Source of the DNA: an uncultured Polaribacter sp. | Lineage (GTDB): Bacteria; Bacteroidota; Bacteroidia; Flavobacteriales; Flavobacteriaceae | DNA length: 64,000 nt | Direction: 5' to 3' | Assembly (NCBI RefSeq): GCF_947503855.1 | Contig: NZ_CANNFF010000001.1 | Location: 248,001-312,000, forward strand | Shown here: in pieces, positions 8,764 through 18,928 of the stretch | Numbering within the stretch: the first letter of the stretch is position 1 | How the letters are laid out: each line of letters opens with the position of its first letter | Notes under the pieces: generated by a model | What the model was told of the DNA's origin: nothing | The model's database searches: none | The model's input: the letters and a program-made list of their open reading frames with translations, nothing else | Translations under genes and position numbers: made by a program

Positions 8764-10617
8764 ATGAAATTAAGAATAAATACTATTGTATTTGCAGTTT
8801 TTCTAATTTTAGTATCCTGTAAAATAAATGTGTATACCTCTTCTTTAAAAAAAGAAAAATTCAACCAAACAAATAATTGGATTGTATTAGAAAAAACGGT
8901 TTCAGAAAAAGAAGGAAATACATTTTCTTGGAGTTTTAAGGTAAAACAACCTACAGAATATGTTTTGCAAATAGTTTCAAATCAGGCTTACTTTAGGGAT
9001 AAAACTACTGTGAAAATAAAAATTGGAGAACAAGAATTTGAAAAAACATTATTAAAAAGCTATGTTATTAATTCTAACCAAATAGTTTCAGAGATCAAAA
9101 ACAAAATTCAATTTAAAAACATCGGAAATCAGACGATTTCAATATCTACAAAAGGAAACTTTACTAGTTTAAGAATTATTCCTCATTATAAAAAACCAAT
9201 TGGTACTGGTAATTTTCACCAAGAATGGTTGAAAATGCATCAATCTATTGAGAAACAAAAAGCATTACAACATTTTAAAGAATCAAAACTAGGAATGTTT
9301 ATTCATTGGGGATTATACTCACAAGCTGGAGGAATGTGGAAAGAAACTCGCATCAATAAATCTCCTTTTAGCGGTCCCAAAGTAGCAGAATGGTTAATGT
9401 TTGCTTTCAGAATTTCTAGAAAAGAATATAGTGAGTTAGCCAAAACTTTTAATCCAGATAAATCATTTGCTCAGAATATAGCAAAATTGGCTAAAGATGT
9501 AGGAATGAAATACGTAGTACTTACTTCAAAACACCATGATGGCTTTTCTTTATTTAATTCTGCAGTTTCTGATTACAATATGGTAGATGCAACTCCTTAC
9601 AAAGCAGATGTTGTTAAAGAATTGTATGATGCCTGTTTAAAAGAAGGATTAGATTTTGGTGTTTATTATTCTCATGGTAATGATTGGATGGATGGATCCG
9701 ATGGTAACTATAATAACATTAAAAAAGAGAATGATTCTTTAGGAATTTACACACACCCTATAGGTAAAAACCTATGGGATCCAAGTCCAAATACTCACGA
9801 AGAATATTTGGAAAGAAAAGCATATCCTCAAATTAAAGAGTTGTTGACTTTGTTTCCAAAACTTAATTTAATTTGGTTTGATGGAACTGGTTTTATTACT
9901 GAAAAACAAGCGTTTGAATTTTATAAGCAGGTTTATAATATAAATCCCAATGTATTAGTTAATAGAAGAGTTGGTTATGCTTTTGGAGATTATTTAGATG
10001 CTGGTGATAATAAAATTCCTTCTGCATCAGAAAAATTAGATAAATATTGGGAAACCTGTGGAACTACAAATAATTCTTGGGGATATAAATCGTATGATGA
10101 AGACTGGAAAAATCCGAAAGAATTGTTGTATTATTTTGTGGACATTTTATCCAAAGGCGGAAATTATTTATTAAATATTGGTCCTGATGGAGAAGGGCAA
10201 GTACCTGAAACAAGCGCAAAAAACTTGCGTGAAATGGGAAAATGGATCCATCAAAATTCAGATGCAGTTTATGGAACTTCACGTTGGAAAATCCCAAATG
10301 AAGGTCAAGAAGAAACACTCTTAGGTGGCACAGGTCATAGAGCTACTAAAGGTTTTAAAAGAAATTTTACGTCAAAAGATTTTTGGTTTACTGCAAAAGG
10401 GAATAAAGTATATGTTATTTCTTTGACAAATACTAAAGGTGAAATACTGATAAAATCTTTAAAAAAAGGTGATGAAACTATTGAGGAAGTAAAATTATTA
10501 AGAAGCAACAAAATTTTGAATTGGCAACAAGATAAAAATGGATTAAAAACAACGATAATTGGACTACCAAAAAATGCACTTGGTTATGTTGTAGAAGTTA
10601 CTTTAAAAAACAATTAA
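8764..10617 (+). CDS. GH29 alpha-L-fucosidase, lipoprotein with N-terminal beta domain
   Basis: A 617-residue protein from the ATG at 8764; the TTG at 8743 would overlap the upstream stop and disturb the signal peptide. The signal ends FLILVSCK, a lipobox with Cys19. Residues about 30-140 are a beta-rich module not needed by minimal GH29 enzymes. The catalytic barrel starts near LGMFIHWGLYSQ, continues with KHHDGF, and NLIWFDG places the nucleophile at Asp373. Compared with the first GH29 gene this one has the canonical WFDG signature and the usual C-terminal domain. It is likely surface- or periplasm-facing and acts as an exo-fucosidase on desulfated fucan oligosaccharides. Confidence 0.93.
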   Translation: MKLRINTIVFAVFLILVSCKINVYTSSLKKEKFNQTNNWIVLEKTVSEKEGNTFSWSFKVKQPTEYVLQIVSNQAYFRDKTTVKIKIGEQEFEKTLLKSYVINSNQIVSEIKNKIQFKNIGNQTISISTKGNFTSLRIIPHYKKPIGTGNFHQEWLKMHQSIEKQKALQHFKESKLGMFIHWGLYSQAGGMWKETRINKSPFSGPKVAEWLMFAFRISRKEYSELAKTFNPDKSFAQNIAKLAKDVGMKYVVLTSKHHDGFSLFNSAVSDYNMVDATPYKADVVKELYDACLKEGLDFGVYYSHGNDWMDGSDGNYNNIKKENDSLGIYTHPIGKNLWDPSPNTHEEYLERKAYPQIKELLTLFPKLNLIWFDGTGFITEKQAFEFYKQVYNINPNVLVNRRVGYAFGDYLDAGDNKIPSASEKLDKYWETCGTTNNSWGYKSYDEDWKNPKELLYYFVDILSKGGNYLLNIGPDGEGQVPETSAKNLREMGKWIHQNSDAVYGTSRWKIPNEGQEETLLGGTGHRATKGFKRNFTSKDFWFTAKGNKVYVISLTNTKGEILIKSLKKGDETIEEVKLLRSNKILNWQQDKNGLKTTIIGLPKNALGYVVEVTLKNN

Positions 10618-10624
10618 AAAGATT

Positions 10625-12232
10625 ATGAAAACTAAAACAAATCAGGTTTTTAAAATAAAATTTCTGCTGTTAGCGGTTCTATTAATTAATACAAATTGTG
10701 CTAGTAGCCAAACATCAAAAAAAACTAAAAATAAAAGACCAAACATTATCTACATTTTGGCTGATGATTTAGGAATTGGTGATTTAAGTATCTATAATGA
10801 AAACAGCAAAATACATACTCCAAATTTGGATAAAATGGGTAAAGAAGGTATGATGTTTACAGATGCACATACATCATCTTCTGTATGCACACCAACAAGA
10901 TATGGAATTTTAACAGGAAGATACAATTGGAGAACGCCTTTAAAAGAATTTGTTACTTGGGGAAACTCGCCAAGTTTAATTCAGAAAAACAGATTAACAG
11001 TTGCCCAACTTCTAAAGGATAATGGATATAAAACTGCAAATATTGGTAAATGGCATTTGGGTTTAAATTGGACCATGAAAAACAATAGCCAAGAGTTTGA
11101 TCATTTTTCAGGAAAAACAGATAGACTTAATTTTAAAAATATTGATTACAGTAAACCTTTAAAATTTGGACCTAAAAACATGGGTTTTGATTATTCTTAT
11201 ATAATTTCAGCATCTTTAAATATGCCACCTTTTGTTTATATCGAAAATGATAAAGCAACAATGGTTCCAACAGGAATTTCATCACAAACTAAAAAACAAT
11301 CGCCATTTGCAACTTGGATAAGAGGTGAAATTGCTGATGATTTTAAACACGATGAAGTACTACCAAACGTTGTAAATAAATCTATTTCATTTATTAAAGA
11401 AAATGCCAATAAAGAAGAACCTTTTTTCATGTACATTCCATTGCCTTCTCCTCATAATCCTGTTCTACCAATTGCTCCATGGAAAGGTAAAAGTGAAATT
11501 GGCAGCCCTTATGCAGATTTTGTAATTATGATTGATGATTTAATGGGAACTATTTTTAAAACATTAAAAGAAAAAGGAATAGATGAAAATACATTAGTCA
11601 TTTTTACAAGCGATAATGGTTTTGCTACCACAAATGATTTAAAAACTTTAAGAAAGAAAAAACACAGTCCAAGCTATATTTATAGTGGTTATAAAGGAAG
11701 TTTTTTAGAAGGAGGTCATAGAGTTCCTTTTTTGGTAAAATGGCCAGAAAAAATAAAGCCAAACTCGGTTTCGGATGCAATTATATGTACCACAGATTTT
11801 ATGGCAACTTGTGCAGATATTATCAATTATAATTTTAAAGATAATGAAGCTGAAGATAGTTTTAGCATGTTGCCTTTATTAACCAATGAAGGAAATTATT
11901 TAAGAGACGTGACTATTCATCATGATAAATATGGTGTTTTTGCTATCAGAAAAGGAGATTGGAAATTAATTGTATCCCCTAATTCTGGAATTATGGCATC
12001 TGGAAAAACAAAAAAGCATAAAAATGTTTATTCTAAAGAAATTCTATATAATTTAAAAACAGATATTAAAGAGAAAAAAAATATTGCTAATAAATTTCCA
12101 GAGATCGTAAAAGAATTAAAAAAAATATTACTAAAACAGATAAATGATGGCAGAAGTACATCTGGTGAAGTTCAAAAAAACGATGCTATAATAGGAGAAT
12201 GGCCACAGGCAGATTTTGCTTTTAAAAAATAA
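10625..12232 (+). CDS. S1 sulfatase with lipoprotein-like signal
   Basis: A 535-residue sulfatase. The N-terminus has a hydrophobic stretch followed by NTNCASS, a possible lipobox (Cys25). LADDLGIGD is the metal site, SSVCTPTRYGILTG the modification motif with Cys88 as formylglycine precursor, IGKWHLG the Lys/His pair and TSDNGFA the later ligands. It is closest by eye to the sulfatase at 14960, which shares SSVCTPTRYGI, the YRG/YKGS segment and the GRSTxGE motif near the C-terminus. The two flank the CVASR sulfatase and the esterase. It starts 7 bases after the GH29 stop. Confidence 0.9.
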   Translation: MKTKTNQVFKIKFLLLAVLLINTNCASSQTSKKTKNKRPNIIYILADDLGIGDLSIYNENSKIHTPNLDKMGKEGMMFTDAHTSSSVCTPTRYGILTGRYNWRTPLKEFVTWGNSPSLIQKNRLTVAQLLKDNGYKTANIGKWHLGLNWTMKNNSQEFDHFSGKTDRLNFKNIDYSKPLKFGPKNMGFDYSYIISASLNMPPFVYIENDKATMVPTGISSQTKKQSPFATWIRGEIADDFKHDEVLPNVVNKSISFIKENANKEEPFFMYIPLPSPHNPVLPIAPWKGKSEIGSPYADFVIMIDDLMGTIFKTLKEKGIDENTLVIFTSDNGFATTNDLKTLRKKKHSPSYIYSGYKGSFLEGGHRVPFLVKWPEKIKPNSVSDAIICTTDFMATCADIINYNFKDNEAEDSFSMLPLLTNEGNYLRDVTIHHDKYGVFAIRKGDWKLIVSPNSGIMASGKTKKHKNVYSKEILYNLKTDIKEKKNIANKFPEIVKELKKILLKQINDGRSTSGEVQKNDAIIGEWPQADFAFKK

Positions 12233-12239
12233 TTTTAGA

Positions 12240-13673
12240 ATGAAAAACCTATTAAATCCTGTTTTACTATTAATATGTTTAAGTATTAATTCTCAAACTC
12301 AAAAGCCAAATATTTTATTCATTTTTTCAGACGACCAATCATTTGAAACTATTGGTGCAAATGGGCAAACAATTGTCGAAACTCCTAATTTAGATACCTT
12401 AACAAAAAGCGGCACAACGTTTACGCATACTTATAATCAAGGTTCTTGGGCAGGTGCAGTTTGTGTAGCAAGCAGATCTATGTTAATTAGTGGAACAAGT
12501 TTATGGCAGGCCAGAAATACTATAAAAGAAATTAAAAGAAAAAAGAAACATTCTTGGCCAGAAATGATGAAAGAAGCTGGCTATACAACATACATGTCTG
12601 GGAAATGGCACGTTCCAATTTCTGTAAAATCAGTTTTTGACACTTCAAAAAATGTGAGAGCAGGAATGCCTAAAAGCATAAAAAAAGCATATAACAGACC
12701 TATTGAAGGAGAAAACCCAGATACGGCTTGGTATTCTTGGGATAAAGCAAATGGTGGTTTTTGGCAAGGAGGAAAACATTGGAGCAAAGTCTTAGCAGAT
12801 GATGGTATCGAATTTATTGAAAAAGCTAAAAATGATGAAAATCCATTTTTTATGTATTTGGCTTTTAATGCTCCTCATGATCCAAGACAAGCACCTAAAG
12901 AGTATATTGATAAATATCCAATAGATAGCATTAAACTTCCTCAAAATTATCAAGATTTATATCCAGATATGGGTCAGAATGGAATCCCAATAATTAGAGA
13001 TGAAAAGTTAGCTCCTTTCCCTAGAACACCTTATGCAATTAAAGTGCATAGACAAGAATATTATGCTAGTATCACTTATATGGATGTTCAAATTGGTCGA
13101 ATTTTAGATGCTCTTGAAAAATCAGGAAAAGCAAATAACACATACATTATTTTTACATCAGATCATGGATTGGCAGTTGGACATCATGGTTTGGTTGGTA
13201 AACAAAATATGTATGAACATTCTATGCGTGCTCCTTTTATTATTTCTGGACCAAATATAAAAGCTGATAAAAAAATAGATACTCCTATTTATCTGCAAGA
13301 TGCTATGGCTACTTCATTAGAATTAGCATCTATTGAAAAACCAGCTTATGTATCGTTCAATAGTATTTTACCATTGCTCAAAAATAATAAGAAAAGTAAT
13401 TATAAATCTATTTATGGTGCATATATGGGTACACAAAGAATGCTAATTAAAGACAATTGGAAGTTAATTGTATATCCAAAGATTAAAAAGAAAAAACTTT
13501 TTAACCTTTTAGAAGATGAGTATGAAATGAATGATTTAGGAAACAATCCAAAATACAGTGACAAAGTAAGTGAAATGACAAATTTATTAGAAGCTGAAAT
13601 GGATAAAAACAATGATCCAATGACCTCTTTGAAAGCTGCGGATTATACTGTTTCTAAAAAAGTAAAACATTAA
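12240..13673 (+). CDS. S1 sulfatase with CxASR motif
   Basis: A 477-residue secreted sulfatase starting at the ATG at 12240, 7 bases after the previous stop; an upstream TTG at 12216 overlaps that gene and is unlikely. The signal peptide ends SINSQ. FSDDQSFE is the metal site. The modification motif is AVCVASRSM, with Cys75 and Ala rather than Pro at the third position, as in choline-sulfatase- and iduronate-sulfatase-type enzymes. SGKWHVP and TSDHGLAVGHHGL follow. The SDHG instead of SDNG and the HHGL segment fit that subgroup. It is probably an exo-acting sulfatase in the fucan pathway; its substrate position is unknown. Confidence 0.9.
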   Translation: MKNLLNPVLLLICLSINSQTQKPNILFIFSDDQSFETIGANGQTIVETPNLDTLTKSGTTFTHTYNQGSWAGAVCVASRSMLISGTSLWQARNTIKEIKRKKKHSWPEMMKEAGYTTYMSGKWHVPISVKSVFDTSKNVRAGMPKSIKKAYNRPIEGENPDTAWYSWDKANGGFWQGGKHWSKVLADDGIEFIEKAKNDENPFFMYLAFNAPHDPRQAPKEYIDKYPIDSIKLPQNYQDLYPDMGQNGIPIIRDEKLAPFPRTPYAIKVHRQEYYASITYMDVQIGRILDALEKSGKANNTYIIFTSDHGLAVGHHGLVGKQNMYEHSMRAPFIISGPNIKADKKIDTPIYLQDAMATSLELASIEKPAYVSFNSILPLLKNNKKSNYKSIYGAYMGTQRMLIKDNWKLIVYPKIKKKKLFNLLEDEYEMNDLGNNPKYSDKVSEMTNLLEAEMDKNNDPMTSLKAADYTVSKKVKH

Positions 13674-13682
13674 TAATATAGG

Positions 13683-14813
13683 ATGAAATTAATGCTAAAA
13701 ACTAAACTATTAATATTGTTTGTGACATTCCCTTTTATTAAAGGGTTTTCGCAAACAGATGATCAGTCAAATAGAACTTATCGTGAATATTACATCAAAA
13801 AAGAATGGAAAAAGTTAGATACCAATAAGGATAGGAAATTCACTAAAAATGAAAATACCAGAAGATGGAAAGGATTAAAAAGATTTGATCATAATAAAGA
13901 TAATGCAATTAGTGAAGAAGAGTTTCGTAAAATTAGAATCACTTATATTAATCAAGGTGGAGAAAGGAAGTTAAATGTCTTATACAAAAAGACAAAAGAA
14001 GAAAATTTATATCTTGATATTTATTATACTAAAAACATAAAAAAAGAACAAAAGTTACCCGTAATTATTTACACTCACGGTGGTGGTTGGGCAGCAGGAA
14101 GCAAACATGGTGCTGCTAATGCTTCTTTTAAAATTGTTCATGAAGCACTTTTAAACAAAGGTTTTTGTGTTGTATCTGTAGGTTATAGACTTTGGAGTAA
14201 AGAAGGAACGACATTTATACGTGACTGTGTTATTGATAGTAAAGATGCAATGCGTTATTTGTCTAAAAACAATAAGGAATTAGGACTTGATATAAATCGA
14301 TTCTTTTCTTTTGGAGATTCTGCTGGTGGTCAAATATCTCAAATGTTGTTATTAAGTGCTCCAGAAACGTTAAAAGGAGATCCAACATTAGCAAAATACA
14401 GTTATAATATGGTAGCAGGTGTATCTTGGTATGGACCTTGTGATTTTGAAAAAATTAACTTATTTAATCATAATGACGATCCACATTTTAAAGATAGATT
14501 TGGTCCAAGAATTATAAATTCTGACACAACAAAAGAAGATAAATTAGCTTTGTATAGAGAAATGAGTCCTATTAATTATTTACTTAAAAATAGTTCGCCT
14601 TTATTAATGATACAAGGAAATAAAGATACAATTATACCAGTTAAGCACGCCTATTATATGGCAGAAAAAGCAAAAGCAGTTGACGCACCTGTAACAACAT
14701 TAATCATTAAAAACGCAGGCCATAATTGGCGAAAAGTTGGAGCATATATCTCACCAACACGTGAAGTAATTATTCAAAAAACAATAGATTATTTTGTAGC
14801 TCATTTAAAATAA
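13683..14813 (+). CDS. EF-hand plus alpha/beta-hydrolase carbohydrate esterase
   Basis: A 376-residue secreted protein. After a signal peptide ending GFSQ comes a pair of calcium-binding EF-hand loops, [12 protein letters not shown] (about 46-57) and [12 protein letters not shown] (about 69-80). From about residue 100 it is an alpha/beta-hydrolase of the BD-FAE/esterase-lipase type: oxyanion motif [10 protein letters not shown], nucleophile in FGDSAGGQ, acid Asp in QGNKDTIIP, and His in NAGHNW. In a fucoidan locus the likely role is removal of O-acetyl groups that block fucosidases and sulfatases; this is inferred from context. The EF-hands could stabilise the enzyme in calcium-rich seawater. 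Confidence 0.8.
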   Translation: MKLMLKTKLLILFVTFPFIKGFSQTDDQSNRTYREYYIKKEWKKLDTNKDRKFTKNENTRRWKGLKRFDHNKDNAISEEEFRKIRITYINQGGERKLNVLYKKTKEENLYLDIYYTKNIKKEQKLPVIIYTHGGGWAAGSKHGAANASFKIVHEALLNKGFCVVSVGYRLWSKEGTTFIRDCVIDSKDAMRYLSKNNKELGLDINRFFSFGDSAGGQISQMLLLSAPETLKGDPTLAKYSYNMVAGVSWYGPCDFEKINLFNHNDDPHFKDRFGPRIINSDTTKEDKLALYREMSPINYLLKNSSPLLMIQGNKDTIIPVKHAYYMAEKAKAVDAPVTTLIIKNAGHNWRKVGAYISPTREVIIQKTIDYFVAHLK

Positions 14814-14959
14814 GGACTACATATTCAATAATATAATTGATAAGAGCAAGTAAAAAAAAGAATAGAGATAATCTAGTTTTAAGTTTAGATTTAAATTTGT
14901 GATTATACATATATCTATTGATTAAACAGATGTTCACACAAGCAGATAAAAAATTATTT

Positions 14960-16504
14960 ATGAATAAATCAAAAAAAAATACATTAAAATTATTTTTAAT
15001 AACACTATGTTTTTTTAGTTGGTTTTCAAATGCCCAAAAAAAATCAGAAAAACCAAATATTGTTTTCATTATTTGTGACGATTTAGGCTATGGAGATGTA
15101 CAAAGTTTAGCTCCAGAAACCAGCAAAATTAAAACACCTCATATAGATCAACTATCTCAAGAAGGAATGGTTTTTACAGATGCACACTCTGGATCTTCTG
15201 TTTGTACTCCAACACGTTATGGAATTATGACAGGACGTTATAGTTGGCGTTCAAAATTGCAAAGTGGAGTGGTACAAGGTTTTGCACCGAATTTAATTAC
15301 TGAAAATCGTCCTACAATTGGAAATTTCCTTAAAAATCAAGGTTACAATACAGCTCTGATTGGAAAATGGCATTTGAATTTTCAATATTTAGATCCAATT
15401 TCAAAAATAGCAATTTCAAAAAAATCAAAAAAACATTTACCTCCTATTGGATCTACCATTCCAGATGGACCTATTCATAGAGGATTTGATTATTATCATG
15501 GTTTTCATCACGCAAAAGATATGAAAGCTGTAATTGAAAATGAGAAAGTTATAACTTATGATGATGAAATTAATATGTTGCCTCGTTTAACAACTAAATC
15601 TGTAGAATATATTAACCAACAAGCCAAAAATAAAGATGGAAAACCATTTTTCTTATATGTTCCTTTAGGTTCACCACATACACCAATTTTACCATCAAAA
15701 GAATGGCAAGGTAAAAGTGGTCTTGGAGATTATGCAGATTTTGTAATGCAAACAGATGCAACAGTTGGTGCTATAACTAAAGCACTTAAAGATAATGGAT
15801 TGTTAGAAAATACATTGGTGATTTTCACAAGTGATAATGGTACTTCTAAAGCTGCTGACATTGAAGGACTTGCTGAAAAAGGTCATATTGTAAGTGCAGG
15901 ATATCGTGGTTCTAAATCAGATTTATGGGATGGTGGACATCGTGTTCCATTTATTGCAAAATGGCCAAATAAGATAAAACCAAACTCAACAAGTAAAGAG
16001 ATCATTTGTTTAACAGATATGTTTGCTACTTTTTCAGAAATTACAAATACAAATATGCCTAGTGAAAGTGGAGAAGATAGCGTAAGTTTTTTAGCAGCAT
16101 TAAAAGGCAAAAAAATAAAAAGCACAAGAGCTGGAGTTATACATCATTCTATTTCTGGGCATTTTGGTTACAGATTAGGTAAATGGAAATTATTATTAGC
16201 CAAAGGTTCTGGAGGTTGGTCTTCACCAAGAGAAAAAGAAGCTGTAGATATGCCTATTGCTCAATTATATAATATTGAAAAAGATCCAGCTGAAACTACA
16301 AATTTATATGAAGAATGTCCTGAAATCGCAGCAAAACTTTTAGAACAATTAGAACTTGATATAACAACAGGAAGAAGTACAAAAGGAGAATTTTCTAAAA
16401 ATGATGTTGATAAAATCATTTTATGGAAAACTAGAATTAAGAAAGCCAAAAATAAAAAATCTAAAAAAAAGAACAAGAAGAGGAAGTCAAAAAAGAACAA
16501 TTAA
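14960..16504 (+). CDS. S1 sulfatase with lysine-rich tail
   Basis: A 514-residue sulfatase. The ATG at 14960 is preferred over TTG 14918 or ATG 14930 because it puts the signal peptide (MNKSKKNTLKLFLITLC, cleaved near SNAQ) at the N-terminus. CDDLGYGD is the metal site, SSVCTPTRYGIMTG gives formylglycine Cys82, IGKWHLN the Lys/His pair, and TSDNGTS follows. The C-terminal 24 residues are mostly Lys, Asn and Ser. It is the nearest relative in this window of the sulfatase at 10625. It is preceded by a 146-base gap, the longest inside this part of the run, so an internal promoter is possible. Confidence 0.9.
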   Translation: MNKSKKNTLKLFLITLCFFSWFSNAQKKSEKPNIVFIICDDLGYGDVQSLAPETSKIKTPHIDQLSQEGMVFTDAHSGSSVCTPTRYGIMTGRYSWRSKLQSGVVQGFAPNLITENRPTIGNFLKNQGYNTALIGKWHLNFQYLDPISKIAISKKSKKHLPPIGSTIPDGPIHRGFDYYHGFHHAKDMKAVIENEKVITYDDEINMLPRLTTKSVEYINQQAKNKDGKPFFLYVPLGSPHTPILPSKEWQGKSGLGDYADFVMQTDATVGAITKALKDNGLLENTLVIFTSDNGTSKAADIEGLAEKGHIVSAGYRGSKSDLWDGGHRVPFIAKWPNKIKPNSTSKEIICLTDMFATFSEITNTNMPSESGEDSVSFLAALKGKKIKSTRAGVIHHSISGHFGYRLGKWKLLLAKGSGGWSSPREKEAVDMPIAQLYNIEKDPAETTNLYEECPEIAAKLLEQLELDITTGRSTKGEFSKNDVDKIILWKTRIKKAKNKKSKKKNKKRKSKKNN

Positions 16505-16542
16505 TAAAACTATAGATTTTAAACATAAAAAAACAAGTACCA

Positions 16543-18921
16543 ATGCATCATTTAAAAGTATTCTTTCTTTTTGTTTTTATACTCATTTCAAAACCTTTTT
16601 TTTCTCAAGAAAAGGAAGTTGATTTTAAAGTTGATTATGAGTCCTTTTTATCGAAACACGATATGCTTTGGGATATTGTTCCTAACAAATGGCAAACTGC
16701 ACCTTATACAGGTAATGGAAATATTGGTTTTTTATTTTATCAATCAAAAGAAGAAGAAAATAATGTGATATCTCTTCATATAGGAAGACACGATTATTAT
16801 GATCATAGAGAAGCAAAAACTAAGGGTGAAGAAATGCTTTGGATTAAAAGAAGTAGATTACCTCTTGGTCATTTTAAGATAAAATCGAAAGGAAAAATAA
16901 CAGGAATTGAAATGCGTTTAAGTCTGTGGAACGCACAATTAACAGGTACTGTAACTACATCTAAAGGATCTTATAAAATTAAAGGTTATACACATAGTAC
17001 AAAAGATGTCATCTTTTTTGAAACAGATACAAAAGACGAAAACGTAAAAATTACTTGGCATGCAGAAGCTCCAATACCACCAGTTTATGAAGTTTTAAAA
17101 AGTGGTGGAGGTCCAAAAGGTGGCACTTGGGATAAAATGAGAGCGGTAACTTTAGAGATGGCTCCAAAACCAACTTTAAGTGAGAAAAATGGTTACAATT
17201 TTTGCTACCAACCTTTGTTTGATCACAGAGGAGAAACTACAACAGGTTGGAAAATAACTGGAAATTCTTCTGGAAAACAACAATTAATTACGAGTGTTCA
17301 TCATAGTTACCCTGAGCACAATTCATTAGAAATCGTTACCAAAAATTTAGAAACAGGAGAAAAATTGATCAAAGAAAATAGTTTTATTTCCTCACATAAA
17401 AAATGGTGGCATGAGTATTATCCTTTGAGTTTTTTAACCATCAATGATGCAGAAAAAGAATCGTTCTACTGGATACAAATGTATAAATTAGGATCTGCTT
17501 CTAGAGGGAATGGCCCTATTTTAGATTTAATGGGACCTTGGTATAACAGAACGTTTTGGCCAATGGTTTGGGGAGATTTAAATGTGCAATTAATTTATTG
17601 GACACATTTAACTGCAAATAGAATGTCTATTGGAGAATCTTTACCCAATAACATTGATAAATACACTAAAAACCTAGAAGGAAACGTACCAAAACATTGG
17701 AAAAATAGTGCTGCAGTTGCTGCTTTAATGCCACAAGATTTTATTGCTTTTAATGGTGCAAAAGTGCCAGACATGTTAGCTTGGATATTAAACGATTATT
17801 GGTTGCATTGCCAATTTGCTGGTGATGATATTCGTATGCGAGATAAACTGTTTCCTATCTTAAAAAAGACAGTTAACAGTTATTTAAATTATATTAAAGA
17901 TAATCCTGTTAATGCTGAAGATGGCAAAATTCATATAAAATACAGTTGGTCTCCAGAATATAAACCAGGCCGTGGCCAAGATATTAATTTTACGTTGGCT
18001 TTAATTCGCTGGAGCTGTCAAACACTTTTAGATATTGATAAAAAACATCAACTAAAGGATCCTTTAGCAAAAGAATGGAAACATTTATTAGACAATTTAG
18101 TTGATTTTCAAATTGATAAAAATGGTCTAATGGTTGGAAAAGATAGGCCTTTTGCGAATCCACATAGACATTATTCGCATTTATTAGCTTTTTACCCTTT
18201 AATGGTGATTACTCCAGAAAAAGAAGCTGATAAAAAATTGTTACGTACTTCTTTAGACCATTGGTTAGATGTTACTTTTAATAGCGGTAAAAAAATTAAA
18301 GCAATGCCAGTTACAGGATATACTGCAACTGGAGCTTCTTCTATGTATGCCAATTTAGGAGACGCAGAGAAAGCATATTATTACCTTGATTTTTTAATCA
18401 AACATAAAAACATTTCATCAACAACTATGTATTCAGAAGGAAAAATAAACCCTGTAATTGAAAGTCCTTTGTCTTTTGCAACAAGTTTACATGATATGAT
18501 GCTTCAAAGTTGGGGAGAAAAAATAAATGTATTTCCTGCAAGTCCAAAAAACTGGAAAGATGTTTCTTTTCATAACTTAAGAACACAAGGAGCCTTTTTG
18601 GTAAGTGCAAAAAAAACTAATGGAACAACTGAATTTGTTTCCATAAAAAGTTTAAAAGGAAACGAATGTAACGTTCAAGTTGATTTTAAAAACCCGAAAT
18701 TTTATATCAATGGAAAATGTATTACTGTAAAACAAAATTCTAATGGTTCTTACCATCTAAATTTAAAGAAAAATGAATCTGTAATAATTACTCCTAAATC
18801 TTTGAAAAAAACAGATGTAAGTATTAAAGAATTACCAAAACCTAAAGAAGAACAAAACCTTTTTGGATATGGTAGCAAAACAAAAAGATTACCTGGTCAT
18901 TCATATTATAGTTCATATTAA
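16543..18921 (+). CDS. GH95-like alpha-L-fucosidase
   Basis: A 792-residue secreted enzyme, the usual GH95 length. The signal peptide ends KPFFSQ. The N-terminal beta-sandwich contains PYTGNGNIGF. The (alpha/alpha)6 barrel has GPWYNRTFWPMVWGD and the strongly GH95-like NPHRHYSHLLAFYPL near residues 537-551, followed by a C-terminal beta domain. GH95 enzymes invert the anomeric centre and remove alpha-1,2-linked fucose or related sugars such as L-galactose, complementing the retaining GH29 enzymes here. Exact substrate cannot be read. It starts 38 bases after the previous sulfatase and is followed 7 bases later by another. Confidence 0.78.
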   Translation: MHHLKVFFLFVFILISKPFFSQEKEVDFKVDYESFLSKHDMLWDIVPNKWQTAPYTGNGNIGFLFYQSKEEENNVISLHIGRHDYYDHREAKTKGEEMLWIKRSRLPLGHFKIKSKGKITGIEMRLSLWNAQLTGTVTTSKGSYKIKGYTHSTKDVIFFETDTKDENVKITWHAEAPIPPVYEVLKSGGGPKGGTWDKMRAVTLEMAPKPTLSEKNGYNFCYQPLFDHRGETTTGWKITGNSSGKQQLITSVHHSYPEHNSLEIVTKNLETGEKLIKENSFISSHKKWWHEYYPLSFLTINDAEKESFYWIQMYKLGSASRGNGPILDLMGPWYNRTFWPMVWGDLNVQLIYWTHLTANRMSIGESLPNNIDKYTKNLEGNVPKHWKNSAAVAALMPQDFIAFNGAKVPDMLAWILNDYWLHCQFAGDDIRMRDKLFPILKKTVNSYLNYIKDNPVNAEDGKIHIKYSWSPEYKPGRGQDINFTLALIRWSCQTLLDIDKKHQLKDPLAKEWKHLLDNLVDFQIDKNGLMVGKDRPFANPHRHYSHLLAFYPLMVITPEKEADKKLLRTSLDHWLDVTFNSGKKIKAMPVTGYTATGASSMYANLGDAEKAYYYLDFLIKHKNISSTTMYSEGKINPVIESPLSFATSLHDMMLQSWGEKINVFPASPKNWKDVSFHNLRTQGAFLVSAKKTNGTTEFVSIKSLKGNECNVQVDFKNPKFYINGKCITVKQNSNGSYHLNLKKNESVIITPKSLKKTDVSIKELPKPKEEQNLFGYGSKTKRLPGHSYYSSY

Positions 18922-18928
18922 AAAAATT

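Noticed and set aside
14770..15069. 99-codon minus-strand ORF between the esterase and the sulfatase at 14960
   Set aside because: It is overlapped by the sulfatase start and esterase end, and its low-complexity Phe/Leu/Asn sequence is typical of AT-rich noise.
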